Assembly (NCBI RefSeq): GCF_021730445.1
Contig: NZ_JADNRM010000005.1
Span: forward strand, 89,403-153,402
DNA: 64,000 nucleotides
Reading direction: 5' to 3'
Source of the DNA: Phocaeicola faecalis
GTDB taxonomy: Bacteria > Bacteroidota > Bacteroidia > Bacteroidales > Bacteroidaceae
A program made the translations under genes and the position numbers. The notes beneath the pieces are model-generated. The model searched no databases and was not told the DNA's origin. It saw only the letters and a list, made by a program, of their open reading frames with translations. This document shows positions 45,227-54,820 of the stretch, piece after piece (positions within the stretch are counted from its first letter, which is position 1; every line of letters begins with the position of its first letter).

Positions 45227-46248
45227 AGAACCGCCACATTATATTAATCGTTCTACTGTCAGTGCTACAACTTCTTCCAGCATGTACCAAGAAAGGGGAA
45301 ACCATTATCACAAGTTTCCCTCAACAGAAAACCTTGCAGGCAAAAATTAAACATGTTCCCTCCCCTTTCCTAGTTCCTCGCTATATAGGTATTACAGGAG
45401 ATTACCTCTTCATCTATAAAGAACGAGAAGAGTTTTTATTTTCCTTTTTCCGGCTACCTGATGCTGACTTTATAGCAGATTCAGGCAACCGAGGACAAGG
45501 GCCGGATGATTTTAACCTATTGGACACGCGCAGCTTCTATCCTACTCAAGACGGATTCAATGTAGTAGAAGCCGGAACCAATTTCCTAAAGACCGTCAGC
45601 TACGATGGAAAAAACTTAAAGACTATTCATTCTAAAAATATATTAGAACAAGGAATAAGCAACAACGGACTTTATCCTCTGACAGATAGCACCTTCCTTA
45701 CTTTAGGATGGCTGGATGAAGACAACGAATATCGCATATTAAACTCCAAAAGCGGGCAGACAACTACAACATACCCTTATCCGAAATGGATAGATAAACA
45801 CCTTAAGCCCAGTGATCCGCCCTTGTTTGTAACTTTTCTAAAATCATGTGTTGTACATCCTGATGGAAAGAAAGTAGCAGCATTCTATTCACGCTTCAAA
45901 CGTATAAGAATATACGATAACACCATGAATATACTGCATGACATTGAAGTTCAAATCCCCCCCTATAACACCTCTTTTGATAATCCTATAGAGAAACAAC
46001 CTGTCTATTATATAGGTCAACCCTATGCTACTAAAAATTATATCTATGCATTATGCGCCAACAATCAGCCTGCCCAAGTTTCCTCCAGGGATTATGAATT
46101 ACAAGTATGGGATTGGAATGGAAAGGCAATTGCCTGTTATAAACTCGACAGAAAACTTACACTAATGACAATCAGTGAAGAGCACCGTAAAATATATGCA
46201 CTAGACAATGCAGTAGCAGATGAAATATATATTTATGATTTGCCGTGA
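45223..46248 (+). CDS. BF3164-type lipoprotein (TolB-like beta-propeller)
   Basis: A 341-residue lipoprotein: signal peptide with lipobox Cys21 (LLPACTKK). The mature chain looks like a beta-propeller of the 6-bladed TolB-like kind found in Bacteroides BF3164-family proteins, with blades around DYLFIYKEREEFLFSFFRLPD, FNVVEAGTNFLKTVSYDGK, DSTFLTLGWLDEDNEYRIL, KKVAAFYSRFKRIRIYD and LQVWDWNGKAIACYKLDRKL. The GNRGQGPDDF segment near residue 90 is characteristic. The function of the family is unknown. It is translationally coupled to the small envelope protein gene. Confidence 0.8.
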   Translation: MKNRHIILIVLLSVLQLLPACTKKGETIITSFPQQKTLQAKIKHVPSPFLVPRYIGITGDYLFIYKEREEFLFSFFRLPDADFIADSGNRGQGPDDFNLLDTRSFYPTQDGFNVVEAGTNFLKTVSYDGKNLKTIHSKNILEQGISNNGLYPLTDSTFLTLGWLDEDNEYRILNSKSGQTTTTYPYPKWIDKHLKPSDPPLFVTFLKSCVVHPDGKKVAAFYSRFKRIRIYDNTMNILHDIEVQIPPYNTSFDNPIEKQPVYYIGQPYATKNYIYALCANNQPAQVSSRDYELQVWDWNGKAIACYKLDRKLTLMTISEEHRKIYALDNAVADEIYIYDLP

Positions 46249-46270
46249 AACACTCCCTCTGTCAAGAACA

Positions 46271-47515
46271 TCACTTGTCTCCTTCCCAATTTCCCCGTGT
46301 AAAATCCGGTATCTCTACCGGAACACTGCCTTGCCGCACCGAAAGTTCGCTCAGTTCCGTGATGCACGACCATTCGGCTGCATCATACACATCCTGATCT
46401 AAAGGCAGACCATTGCGCAAGCAATGCACCAGACGATAATCCATGATATAATTCATCTCGTTCGGCATCTCTTTCCGCTTTGCCTCCTCACCGATGGTAG
46501 CAGTGAACGGATGCTTATAACGTTCCATTACTTTCTCAAATTCCTCTCCTGCCAAGGGCTCCTTACCATACTCGTCCAGCAGGATGCAAGGCATGGGATA
46601 TTTCTGCATGAAGCCTTTTGTGCCGCACACAGTCTGATGCCGGCTGTATGGGCGCGGAGTCGTCACATCATATTGCAATACGATAGTACGCCCTTTGACC
46701 GTCCGAATCAATGTCGTATTCACATCTCCCATCAAATAAGGTTGTGTAGCCTCGGCGGAATGCATACCAAACTGCCTGCGGGCATAAGCCGACAGCCCCG
46801 CTTCACGCGATGACATGGATACAAGATACTCCATGCGGTCCCCCCGATGAATGTCCATCCATTGGCAGATAGGGCCCAGCCCGTGAGTGGGATACGGATT
46901 GCCGGTATGCTGCTGGCTATAAAGTTTTATCCAGTTATTGTGGTAGCCCCCTTCCGTTTCATCGGCAAAATAATGACAGCGGAGGTCATGGATATACGCT
47001 CCTTCGGCATGGGTTATCTCGCCCAATGCACCTTGCCGCACCATGTTCAGAGTTGTCAAGGCAAAAGCATCATAACAACAGTTCTCCAGCATCATGCAAT
47101 GCCGGCGTGTCTGCTCGGCGGTATCCACCAAACGCCAGCAGTCCGCCACACTCATGGCGGCAGGCACCTCAAGGGCGGCATGGCGTCCCTGCTGCATGGC
47201 ATATACCGCAATATCGGTATGTGTCAGCCAATCCGTACAAATATAAACCAAGTCAATATCCGCGCGTCCGCACAATTGCCTCCATCCGCCTTCTTCGCCA
47301 TAGGCAACAGCCGCAGGGCGGTTAAAACGACTGAGCAACGCAGCGGCACGCTCTATATTCTGAGGGCGTAAATCGCATATCGCCTTTACTTCCACACCCT
47401 CCAGATGCATATATCGTTCAATAGCCAAAATCCCCCTATTACCCAGCCCCACAAAGCCAATGCGGAGGACAGGTATAGGAGGACATGTCAAATGAAGTAC
47501 GTTCCGGTTCATCAT
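46271..47515 (-). CDS. Gfo/Idh/MocA-family glycosidase, GH109-like
   Basis: A 414-residue NAD-dependent Gfo/Idh/MocA protein. The Rossmann motif is [16 protein letters not shown] and the sugar-binding EVPAAMSV segment follows. The [29 protein letters not shown] region (in pieces) is the mark of GH109 alpha-N-acetylgalactosaminidases, which cleave by transient oxidation and elimination. Unlike many GH109 members it has no Tat or lipoprotein signal, so it is cytoplasmic as read. I start at the ATG at 47515: the longer frame opens with TTG and lies on the promoter box. It is followed upstream on the chromosome by the GH130 gene. A plain oxidoreductase role cannot be excluded. Confidence 0.8.
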   Translation of the reverse strand: MMNRNVLHLTCPPIPVLRIGFVGLGNRGILAIERYMHLEGVEVKAICDLRPQNIERAAALLSRFNRPAAVAYGEEGGWRQLCGRADIDLVYICTDWLTHTDIAVYAMQQGRHAALEVPAAMSVADCWRLVDTAEQTRRHCMMLENCCYDAFALTTLNMVRQGALGEITHAEGAYIHDLRCHYFADETEGGYHNNWIKLYSQQHTGNPYPTHGLGPICQWMDIHRGDRMEYLVSMSSREAGLSAYARRQFGMHSAEATQPYLMGDVNTTLIRTVKGRTIVLQYDVTTPRPYSRHQTVCGTKGFMQKYPMPCILLDEYGKEPLAGEEFEKVMERYKHPFTATIGEEAKRKEMPNEMNYIMDYRLVHCLRNGLPLDQDVYDAAEWSCITELSELSVRQGSVPVEIPDFTRGNWEGDK

Positions 47516-47546
47516 AATGAAATCTTTGCTTGTTTCTTTATGCCGC

Positions 47547-47554
47547 AAAGATAA
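47547..47554 (-). promoter_or_regulatory. -7 box for the GH109-like gene
   Basis: TATCTTTG on the minus strand, 31 bases upstream of the ATG at 47515. Confidence 0.55.
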
Positions 47555-47563
47555 TCATTTGAG

Positions 47564-48544
47564 TTAAATGATGGAAGTACGTTTCGTAAATTCTATAATT
47601 TCAGGCACATAACCGAAGGCAAGTCCCGTCACGGTATCGGCACAGCCATAATAAATGGCGATGCGTCCTGTCTCTTCGTCGTGCAGTGCAGCACAAGGGA
47701 AGCACACATTGGGCACGTCGCCCATACATTCGTAAGGAGTACGCGGCGAAAGCAGATAGGCTCCCGAACGGTATTTCACTTTCCACGGTTCGTCCAAATC
47801 GAGTAATGCCGAGCCGAAAGCATATACATAACCGTTGCACGAGCGAAGCACTCCGTGATAAATCAGCAGCCAGCCTTCCGGTGTTTCGATAGGAATAGGC
47901 CCTGCACCAATTTTCAGGCACTGCCATGCACTCACTTCAAAAGGAGCCGGACTCATCACCAGCCGATGCCGTCCCCAGAACTCCATGTCGGGTGATTCAC
48001 TGTAATAAATATCTCCAAACGGAGTATGTCCGTTATCGCTCGGGCGGCTCAACATGGCATAACGGCCGTTTATCTTGCGCGGAAACATCACTCCGTTGCG
48101 ATTGAATGGCAGGAAAGCATTCTCCAGCTGATGGAACGTCTTGAAGTCCTTTGTCCACGCCACACCGATAGTAGGCTGACCTTTGTAACCGTTGCACCAG
48201 GTGACATAATAACGGTCTTCTATAAAACAAACACGCGGGTCGTAACCGTACACCCATTCGCCCACTTCCGCATTGTCGCACTCAAACTTCAAAGGTTCGG
48301 GATTGATATCCCAATGAACGGCATCTTTGCTGAAGCCCACATGCAGACGCATGCGCCGATTCGTGTCATCGCAACGAAACACTCCGGCATAACTGTCACC
48401 GAAAGGCACCACAGCACTGTTGAATATACTATTGGAAGTAGGAAGCAAATCGCGCGGAATGATAGGATTGGCAGAGTAGCGCCACACCACTTCTTTCGAA
48501 CCGACCGGACGATCTTCCCAAGGCATGTTAGATAAGTTGCTCAT
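47564..48544 (-). CDS. GH130 mannoside phosphorylase
   Basis: A 326-residue five-bladed propeller of family GH130, which releases mannose 1-phosphate from beta-mannosides with phosphate. The start is the ATG at 48544; an upstream ATG at 48580 lies in the promoter. Blades begin near [36 protein letters not shown]. The Asp in [20 protein letters not shown] and basic residues in [17 protein letters not shown] fit the active site, and [11 protein letters not shown] and [11 protein letters not shown] fit the phosphate pocket. It resembles subfamily members acting on beta-mannosyl-N-acetylglucosamine, the N-glycan core (as BT1033 does). It is cytoplasmic. Its promoter is nearly identical to that of the GH92 operon, which supports N-glycan use. 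Confidence 0.88.
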   Translation of the reverse strand: MSNLSNMPWEDRPVGSKEVVWRYSANPIIPRDLLPTSNSIFNSAVVPFGDSYAGVFRCDDTNRRMRLHVGFSKDAVHWDINPEPLKFECDNAEVGEWVYGYDPRVCFIEDRYYVTWCNGYKGQPTIGVAWTKDFKTFHQLENAFLPFNRNGVMFPRKINGRYAMLSRPSDNGHTPFGDIYYSESPDMEFWGRHRLVMSPAPFEVSAWQCLKIGAGPIPIETPEGWLLIYHGVLRSCNGYVYAFGSALLDLDEPWKVKYRSGAYLLSPRTPYECMGDVPNVCFPCAALHDEETGRIAIYYGCADTVTGLAFGYVPEIIEFTKRTSII

Positions 48545-48577
48545 AAACGTATTTTTTGATTTGGTTTTTAATGAATA

Positions 48578-48634
48578 CAAAAATACACATTATAACAACA
48601 GGAACAACGTTTTGAGGGAAAACACTTCACCCTT
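48578..48634 (-). promoter_or_regulatory. GH130 promoter, shared module with the GH92 operon
   Basis: On the minus strand: AAGGGTGAAGTGTTT (48634-48620), GTTGTT, then TATTTTTG (48585-48578). GTTG and the -7 box are 19 bases apart. The same blocks in the same order lie upstream of the GH92 operon at 62734-62789. Confidence 0.7.
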
Positions 48635-49336
48635 CTACTTTACTTTTCTCACATTCAGATAGTAAAGAAGCGATTCTTTCACTCTCTCGTCCGAAGTCAC
48701 AACCAGGAATTCTCTTCCTCTACCATATAAGAAACAATAATCCTTATAAAGGGCTATGCCTGCCAGCTCCTCCCAAGCAATCTCTTTCTTCTGCTCCGCC
48801 CTGTCATATACCAGTCCTTCAGGAGTCATTTCAACCCAAGTATGCCCGGCAACGGATTTCCTGTAAATCTTGTTCAGCCGTATGGGAAGCATAATCAATA
48901 CATAAAAGAGACACAGGAACAAAATCAGTAGAGGAGTAAACAAACTTTGCCCTTCAGGAGCAATATAGTATCCCGTACACAATGCAATGCACAGATAGAT
49001 GACAAACAATAAGGAAAAACTAAAATGACGAATATCCCATAATTTATAAAGTGCATATTTCTTCAGGCTAATATCGTAATCACAAACGACAACACCGGGA
49101 GAACGTGTCAGTCTACTCTTCGGAATCCGAAAGATACGCAACAACTGAATTCCCCGTTTCACTCCGTAAGCAAACAGCAAACTCATCACACCAAGATTTA
49201 TCAACAGCCACCACCATAACCGTTCATTTGCCAACTCCGGTTGCCCCGTCAGCACCATTACGACCCATGTGATGCCCATTATACACAACAGGAGACCACA
49301 CATCACAGTTAAAATCCAGCCTTTTGTCTTCATCAT
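48635..49336 (-). CDS. Hypothetical membrane protein
   Basis: A 233-residue protein with four hydrophobic segments (about residues 8-28, 42-60, 104-122 and 132-150), the first pair separated by a short periplasmic turn. The soluble C-terminal part (about 160-233) has a two-strand-rich pattern, TWVEMTPEGLVYDRAEQKKEIAWEELAGIALYKDYCFLYG, similar to YcxB-like or PH-like small domains attached to membrane helices. I cannot name a function. It lies 17 bases behind the AAA-ATPase-like gene on the same strand and may be co-transcribed. Confidence 0.7.
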   Translation of the reverse strand: MMKTKGWILTVMCGLLLCIMGITWVVMVLTGQPELANERLWWWLLINLGVMSLLFAYGVKRGIQLLRIFRIPKSRLTRSPGVVVCDYDISLKKYALYKLWDIRHFSFSLLFVIYLCIALCTGYYIAPEGQSLFTPLLILFLCLFYVLIMLPIRLNKIYRKSVAGHTWVEMTPEGLVYDRAEQKKEIAWEELAGIALYKDYCFLYGRGREFLVVTSDERVKESLLYYLNVRKVK

Positions 49337-49353
49337 AGCTCCTTATTTTAAGT

Positions 49354-51087
49354 TTACGATAAGAAAACCTCCTCACATACAGCCATCTCTGCCCCCCGGA
49401 ACACTATCTTCAGCAAATGCAATTGTGTATCCGCGCAAAGACGGCGCACCATCTTATCACCGCTGTATTTCTCCAATTGAGCATCAGCTTCATCGCTTTT
49501 GGCAGTTACTTCGGCATCCGTAGCAGTTGGTTTCACATACTTCAGTTCCAAAATATAACTGTGAGCTATTTCAGGATAACGTACCTTGTCCGGCAACAGC
49601 AGAAAGTCACTGTATCCGTAGCTTAATTCTATTTCAGGTTCCACCAGGTAAAGATTACTCAACGCAAGATAAGCCTTGAAGAAGCCCTGCAAGTTATGCT
49701 CGCCCAATATGCTGTCGCGTACAGAAGAATTCTCCTGATAGGCAGCGGCAATCTGCTTGATAAGTGACTGCCAGTTACCGTCGCGTGCCATCAGCCGAAA
49801 ACCTTCACGAAGCGCCGAGAAGTCCACCTCAGCACTCTGGCGGTAATAGTCACGCATGAAAGCCCAATATTGCTCACGGATACAGTTGTTCGGAATCACC
49901 ATCTTCAATTCGCCGAAGTCACTGCTTTTCATTGTCAACAAGCCATAATAATACAGCAAACTGCGGAAATTATCATCGTCCGTCACATATTCGGCAGGAA
50001 AGGAAGTCTTCAGCTTCATACGGATAAAGCCCATAGCGGCTATCTCCTCTATCACACTCATACGGTTCTCACGACGATTGCCACGGTCTATATCCGCCAG
50101 CATTTTCAGTTTCTTGTAATCCGTACGAATGTTTTTGTCCACCATTTCTCTGGGAGAGCGGTGATAGAGAATCTGATGACGAAGATAATAATAGGTCATA
50201 TCACAATTGAACATACGGGGAGCCTCCATGCAATCCTCTGCAAAACAGTAGTTATTGTACCACGGCTTCATCTCTTCCAACATAGCATCAATGTCACCGG
50301 ACAACTTCCCATTGTCTTTATAATATTGAAACATGGCACGCACATCAGTCTCCGAAAAGCCCAGCATATCATTGAAACGAGGGTCTTGAGAAATACTCCA
50401 GTCTATGTTGTAACCACTGGAAAGGTCATCCAGGGTAACAGGTGACACACCTATCAGGAACACACGGCTGAACATCGCCTTGAACGTTTTAAAGTACTCC
50501 CGATAAAAACCGCTGGCATGCGTCAGGTCATGAAACATCTGCTTGCCGCTTTCACTCAGAATGACATTGGTGAAATTATCATACTCATCCACAATAAGGT
50601 AAAGCGGATAACCTAAACGATGCGCTTCAGCATTAATAATATCCAGCTTAACAGCAGCATCAATTGTTTCTTTTGTTCGCTGATAAATTTCGTCACCGTA
50701 ATATGACTTGTATTTTTCAATAAAGGAATCAAGTACAATGGCACAATAACTGTTAAAGTTTTGCTGCAAATCGCCCAGTCCTTTATTTGCCAATGAAAAA
50801 TCAAAGTAGATTACCTGAAACGAATTCTTCAACGGAGTGGGATGCCGCTGAATCCAAAGTCCGTCAAACAGTGTATTGAAACGGTCTGCCTTGGCAATGT
50901 CATAATAGGCTTCCATCATGCTGACGAACATACTCTTACCAAAACGACGAGGACGAATCAGAAACAAGTACTTACTCGTATCTTCCAACAACGGCAGATA
51001 CATTGTCTTGTCCACATAATAAAAATTTTCGTTCCTCACCTCCTCAAACCGAGCCACACCGTAAGGCAATCCTTTTACTTTTTCCAT
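49354..51087 (-). CDS. AAA-ATPase-like protein with PD-(D/E)XK nuclease-like C-terminus
   Basis: A 577-residue protein of the paralogous family common in Bacteroides genomes. The N-terminal ATPase-like domain opens GLPYGVARFEEVRNENFYYVDKT and has a degenerate P-loop region IRPRRFGKSMFVSMM and the LYLIVDEYDNF Walker B. The C-terminal third (about 440-577) ends in YILELKYVKPTATDAEV, the ELK core of PD-(D/E)XK nuclease-like folds. I start at 51087, since the longer frame to 51255 runs over the promoter. The role is unknown; many copies are treated as defence- or mobile-element-associated relics, but no such neighbours occur here. Confidence 0.85.
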   Translation of the reverse strand: MEKVKGLPYGVARFEEVRNENFYYVDKTMYLPLLEDTSKYLFLIRPRRFGKSMFVSMMEAYYDIAKADRFNTLFDGLWIQRHPTPLKNSFQVIYFDFSLANKGLGDLQQNFNSYCAIVLDSFIEKYKSYYGDEIYQRTKETIDAAVKLDIINAEAHRLGYPLYLIVDEYDNFTNVILSESGKQMFHDLTHASGFYREYFKTFKAMFSRVFLIGVSPVTLDDLSSGYNIDWSISQDPRFNDMLGFSETDVRAMFQYYKDNGKLSGDIDAMLEEMKPWYNNYCFAEDCMEAPRMFNCDMTYYYLRHQILYHRSPREMVDKNIRTDYKKLKMLADIDRGNRRENRMSVIEEIAAMGFIRMKLKTSFPAEYVTDDDNFRSLLYYYGLLTMKSSDFGELKMVIPNNCIREQYWAFMRDYYRQSAEVDFSALREGFRLMARDGNWQSLIKQIAAAYQENSSVRDSILGEHNLQGFFKAYLALSNLYLVEPEIELSYGYSDFLLLPDKVRYPEIAHSYILELKYVKPTATDAEVTAKSDEADAQLEKYSGDKMVRRLCADTQLHLLKIVFRGAEMAVCEEVFLS

Positions 51088-51117
51088 GATACATCTTTTT
51101 AGGCATCCTTTATCACA

Positions 51118-51125
51118 CAAAGATA
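51118..51125 (-). promoter_or_regulatory. -7 box for the AAA-ATPase-like gene
   Basis: TATCTTTG on the minus strand, 30 bases upstream of the ATG at 51087. Confidence 0.55.
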
Positions 51126-51205
51126 GAAACTCTTCCTCAAGTTTCCTAATTCCTTCTGTTAGAATTATCCAATCGTATCCGGGACAAAGATTATATGGAG
51201 TACAG

Positions 51206-52051
51206 CTAAAATTCCAAATCAGCCACTTGAGGATTGTGGTCGGACAACAGAGCATCCGGGACTTCCGCCGGAATATCGCATCCCTTCACTCTTATCTGCG
51301 GAGTGACAAATATAAAATCAATCTTCTCACAATCCTTTGCCGGAATACGGGCAAAGTCATGGAACGTATAATCCACACCGGTCACACGGTCGGCTATCTT
51401 ATAAGCATCCTTCATGGCAAACTCATTCGTGGTAATGGTTGCATAAGCATTGCTTGCATCCGTCACATTGAAATCACCTGTCACGACAGCCGGACGCCCG
51501 CCTACTATTTCCTTAATCTTTCTGATAATGAGCAACGCACTTTGACGACGCGCTTCTTCACCGATATGGTCAAAATGGGTATTTACTGCCATAAATATCT
51601 TTCCGGTGGATTTCTCTCTGAATTTAGCCCATGTAGCAATACGCACACAAACAGCATCCCACCCCATCATACCTACACTGTCCGGATTCTCAGCCAGCCA
51701 AAAAGTATTTGAATCCAACACCTCGTATTTATCTTTCCGATAGAATAAAGGAGCATACTCTCCCGCAGTCCTGCCATCATCACGGCCGACACCGATACCG
51801 TCGTACTCAGGCAGTCCGGCACGCAAATCGAGGAACTGGTTGTGTAATACTTCCTGCATACCGAGGATATCTATTTTCTGTTCTTGAATGAATTTGCATA
51901 CGTGTGCTTTACGATACTGCCAGTTGTTCAAGCTATCCTGCGGATTATCATAGCGAACATTGAATGTGGCCCAACGAATGTCTGTCGTTTTTTCTTTCAT
52001 ACAGCCCGCCAACGACAAAAGGGCTATTGCAAGAAATAAAATGTGTTTCAT
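51206..52051 (-). CDS. Endonuclease/exonuclease/phosphatase-family lipoprotein
   Basis: A 281-residue lipoprotein: lipobox Cys17 (LLSLAGCMK). The EEP fold is clear from FNVRYDNPQDSLNNW, DILGMQEVLHNQFLD (catalytic Glu), NTHFDHIGEEARRQSA, VVTGDFNVTD and the terminal LSDHNPQVADLEF. EEP proteins are metal-dependent phosphodiesterases acting on nucleic acids, sphingomyelin or inositol phosphates. An exported Bacteroides member could act on lipid or sugar phosphates. The start at 52051 is supported by a -7 box at 52087-52094; the upstream frame to 52189 has no signal peptide. It is followed by the AAA-ATPase-like gene, about 120 bases away with its own promoter. Confidence 0.88.
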   Translation of the reverse strand: MKHILFLAIALLSLAGCMKEKTTDIRWATFNVRYDNPQDSLNNWQYRKAHVCKFIQEQKIDILGMQEVLHNQFLDLRAGLPEYDGIGVGRDDGRTAGEYAPLFYRKDKYEVLDSNTFWLAENPDSVGMMGWDAVCVRIATWAKFREKSTGKIFMAVNTHFDHIGEEARRQSALLIIRKIKEIVGGRPAVVTGDFNVTDASNAYATITTNEFAMKDAYKIADRVTGVDYTFHDFARIPAKDCEKIDFIFVTPQIRVKGCDIPAEVPDALLSDHNPQVADLEF

Positions 52052-52086
52052 ACTGCCTCTATCTAAAGTTTCATTTAAAGGGTTTG

Positions 52087-52094
52087 CAAAAATA
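52087..52094 (-). promoter_or_regulatory. -7 box for the EEP-family gene
   Basis: TATTTTTG on the minus strand, 35 bases upstream of the ATG at 52051. Confidence 0.55.
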
Positions 52095-52160
52095 GTAATA
52101 GTTTTGATAATATGTTTGCTTTTGAAAAGGTTATTTAAATACCTGCCTGCTTTATAGCAA

Positions 52161-52193
52161 AAGAGTGTGTCTGCACAAGGCGGACACACTCTT
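52161..52193 (-). terminator. Terminator hairpin after the surface lipoprotein gene
   Basis: AAGAGTGTGTC (52161-52171) pairs perfectly with GACACACTCTT (52183-52193), with an 11-base loop. It lies 46 bases past the stop of the gene at 52239-54776. A short TTTT follows on the minus strand. Confidence 0.65.
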
Positions 52194-52238
52194 CAATGAT
52201 TCATCTATCTTAAGTAAACAGTATACTTAGGATAATGA

Positions 52239-54776
52239 TTAGGGCTTATTAATAGTCATAGGCAATGTAACGGTAGTCTTAATACCATTCAATGCTGTAA
52301 CTGTCATTTCAAGAGTTGCTGAATAGTTAGGAGCATAAGTCATACCTGTCAAATCGATACCGGCATCAGATAATTTAGCTGTCGCACCGGTAGGAACACC
52401 TTCACCCTTAACTACGAATGTGAACTTATCATTTGTTGCACCAAACAATGTCATTGTATTGTAAACTGCCACCTTTGCACTGCTGGCAACTAATTGCAAA
52501 CCTGTTTCTTTTCCTGTCTCACCTGCAAATTTAGCAATAGTACCTTTACCATCTGATGTAATTGCAACATTCAAATCTGCCACTTTACCGGCTTTGTAGA
52601 AGTTAAGCACAGCATCATTGAATGGAGACATAAAGTTTACTGCAAATGCAGGAACTTCAACTTTCAAGCCTGCTTTACCGTTAATCGAATATGTACCTTC
52701 TACTGTTACATTGCCTCTTACTGCACCGTCTTTCAGCAAATCATCAGTCATTGCCAAAGTATTTGCAGGCGTTCCGTATGTAGCAACAGCAGTCGGAGCT
52801 CCGTCAATACTCATTTCTTTCGGAGTCAGAGTTAAGTTATCCCAATCCGCACCTGAATTTTCTACAGCCTTGAATGCGTTAGTCATTACATATTGTTTAG
52901 CAACTGTTGCATCAGCAGAGCCAACCAACAAAGCATTCAATACAGTCTTATCTGCATTCCATACAGAAGTAACCTTAGAGAACAAGTCAGTGAATGTAGG
53001 AACAGAGATGGTTACAGGAGCAACGACTTTCTTCAATTCATTACCACTAGCATCAGCAAATTTCATGTTCAATACATAAGCACCCGGAGCTGCAGTTGCT
53101 TGATAATCAGCATTTGCAAATACAGCATACTTAACCTTCTTAAGATTATCGGCATTATTGATAGGAGTAACTTCTGTTTTCGGTGTACCATCAGCATTCA
53201 AGTCTGAGTAGTATTTTACCTGAGCCATTGTAAATGCAAACTTACCGTTAGCGGTAGATTGGTCTGTTGTAGCTACCGCTTTACCGTCAATAGAAACCAC
53301 ATTCCAATCCTGAGTAATAGCCTCAGCCAACGCTTTAGCAGTCTGAGCACTCAAACTTGTAAATGTAGTACCTAAATCAATAATGATAGGTTTAACACCT
53401 TCTGTTGCTGTATATTTCACTTCAGCTACAGGAGCTTCAGGATCAACAGTTGCCCCTTCGAAGTTTACTGTTACCTCAAAAGGAGTACCGGTTGCTCCCT
53501 TAAAGTTTACGAAATTCACCATAAACTTAACCGTCTTTCCGGCAGCCTTTTCTGTAGAAGTGAATGACATCGTCTTACCATCAATAGTAATACCTGCCAA
53601 TTCTAATGCACTAGCCGATTTCGGAGTCAAGTAAGCATCGTATGCTTTAGTTCCGTCAAATTCAAGAGTGACTGTTTTACCGAACGGTACTTTAACTGAG
53701 CTAAGGGCTTCAGCATTGTATGTAACATCAGTAGCTGTCAAAGATGTAGCAGAAGCAGAAGCCGCTTTATCTGTAGGAGCAACTTCAGAAGCATATCCGG
53801 TCAGGATATTGCCATTGATTTGCAATGCATAAGCATAGTTGTTAGTTTCAACCTTAAATGCATCTGCAATAGTCTTATCTGTTACCGTTTCATCCGGCTC
53901 GATATTCAGATTCCACAGACCATTGGCAGAAGCAGCCTTGGTGATAACACCTTCAAACGGAGTAGCCGTTACCTTAACCGGAGCAACTGTGCCATCACTA
54001 CCCACCAACTTAATATCTGCATTAGACAAGTCTGCAGAAGAAGGATATACTTGCAAAATAAGAGGTTCGATAGTACCTACCAATAGCTGATCTTTAGCAA
54101 TCGCACCTTTAGGACCATCCCATTTTGCATTGGCTGCTGTTGCTATACCATAGTTCAATTTGTATTCAGGATTAGCTTCAACAGCTCCATTAGTTACATT
54201 TATAAATTGTACACTAGTGATCGCAGCCGAAGTAGTAGGCAACTGAACTGTCTGCATCTTACCGTCAGCGTCGGGTATATTCAATGTACAGATACCGTTA
54301 GCCACTACTGCATAAGCATTACCGGCAGCTTTGTATTCCGACTTAACAAACTCTTTGGCTGTCTTGTCATAAAGATACCAGTATCCGTCTTCTACATACG
54401 GAGTCATATCCACTGCTTCTTCACCTTCACCGGTAGTGGCAAACCAGCCTGTAGCCTTGTCATCAATGCTGATTTCACCGGTCTTGTCGTCAATCACGAC
54501 CTTGCTACCGGCAGCAGCGCTGGCAACAGTCAGATTATAAGAAGTACCGTCACTTACCGATACTTTGAAACCGCCGTCCACCGATTCAATCTTGGTAACG
54601 TAAGCGCCACCAGCATTTACTTTGGTTTCAAGGTCTGAAAGCTTAGATTTCAGATCTGTCAGTTCCTTGTTGATTTCGTCGATTTCATCGTCGTAATCTT
54701 TACAAGACACGAATGTTCCTGTTGACGAAACCATCAAGGCTCCGAACAGGATTGCACTTAAAAACTTTTTGTTCAT
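52239..54776 (-). CDS. Large surface lipoprotein (S-layer-like/DUF4988-type)
   Basis: An 845-residue protein. The signal peptide ends in a lipobox-like FVSC with Cys25, and the mature chain opens KDYDDEIDE, the acidic pattern associated with surface export of Bacteroidetes lipoproteins. A short coiled coil (about residues 27-55, EINKELTDLKSKLSDLETKV) follows. It leads to a KIESVDGGFKVSVSDGTSYNLTV domain like DUF4988, then about 650 residues of low-complexity, Ala/Thr/Val-rich beta strands, perhaps several immunoglobulin-like domains. Some Bacteroides surface-layer proteins (BT1927 group) share this start. The function is not shown by sequence. The gene lies 44 bases behind the AraC-type gene. 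I see no own promoter box, so both may depend on the region at 55384-55596. Confidence 0.8.
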   Translation of the reverse strand: MNKKFLSAILFGALMVSSTGTFVSCKDYDDEIDEINKELTDLKSKLSDLETKVNAGGAYVTKIESVDGGFKVSVSDGTSYNLTVASAAAGSKVVIDDKTGEISIDDKATGWFATTGEGEEAVDMTPYVEDGYWYLYDKTAKEFVKSEYKAAGNAYAVVANGICTLNIPDADGKMQTVQLPTTSAAITSVQFINVTNGAVEANPEYKLNYGIATAANAKWDGPKGAIAKDQLLVGTIEPLILQVYPSSADLSNADIKLVGSDGTVAPVKVTATPFEGVITKAASANGLWNLNIEPDETVTDKTIADAFKVETNNYAYALQINGNILTGYASEVAPTDKAASASATSLTATDVTYNAEALSSVKVPFGKTVTLEFDGTKAYDAYLTPKSASALELAGITIDGKTMSFTSTEKAAGKTVKFMVNFVNFKGATGTPFEVTVNFEGATVDPEAPVAEVKYTATEGVKPIIIDLGTTFTSLSAQTAKALAEAITQDWNVVSIDGKAVATTDQSTANGKFAFTMAQVKYYSDLNADGTPKTEVTPINNADNLKKVKYAVFANADYQATAAPGAYVLNMKFADASGNELKKVVAPVTISVPTFTDLFSKVTSVWNADKTVLNALLVGSADATVAKQYVMTNAFKAVENSGADWDNLTLTPKEMSIDGAPTAVATYGTPANTLAMTDDLLKDGAVRGNVTVEGTYSINGKAGLKVEVPAFAVNFMSPFNDAVLNFYKAGKVADLNVAITSDGKGTIAKFAGETGKETGLQLVASSAKVAVYNTMTLFGATNDKFTFVVKGEGVPTGATAKLSDAGIDLTGMTYAPNYSATLEMTVTALNGIKTTVTLPMTINKP

Positions 54777-54820
54777 AATAGAAAAACTTTAAATTTATAA
54801 ATTTAAAAAACTAAAATTGG

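Noticed and set aside
51088..51255. Extended N-terminus of the AAA-ATPase-like protein
   Set aside because: The promoter box at 51118-51125 lies within it and the translated part has no family similarity.
52052..52189. Extended N-terminus of the EEP-family protein
   Set aside because: Would hide the lipoprotein signal peptide and runs over the promoter box and the neighbouring terminator.
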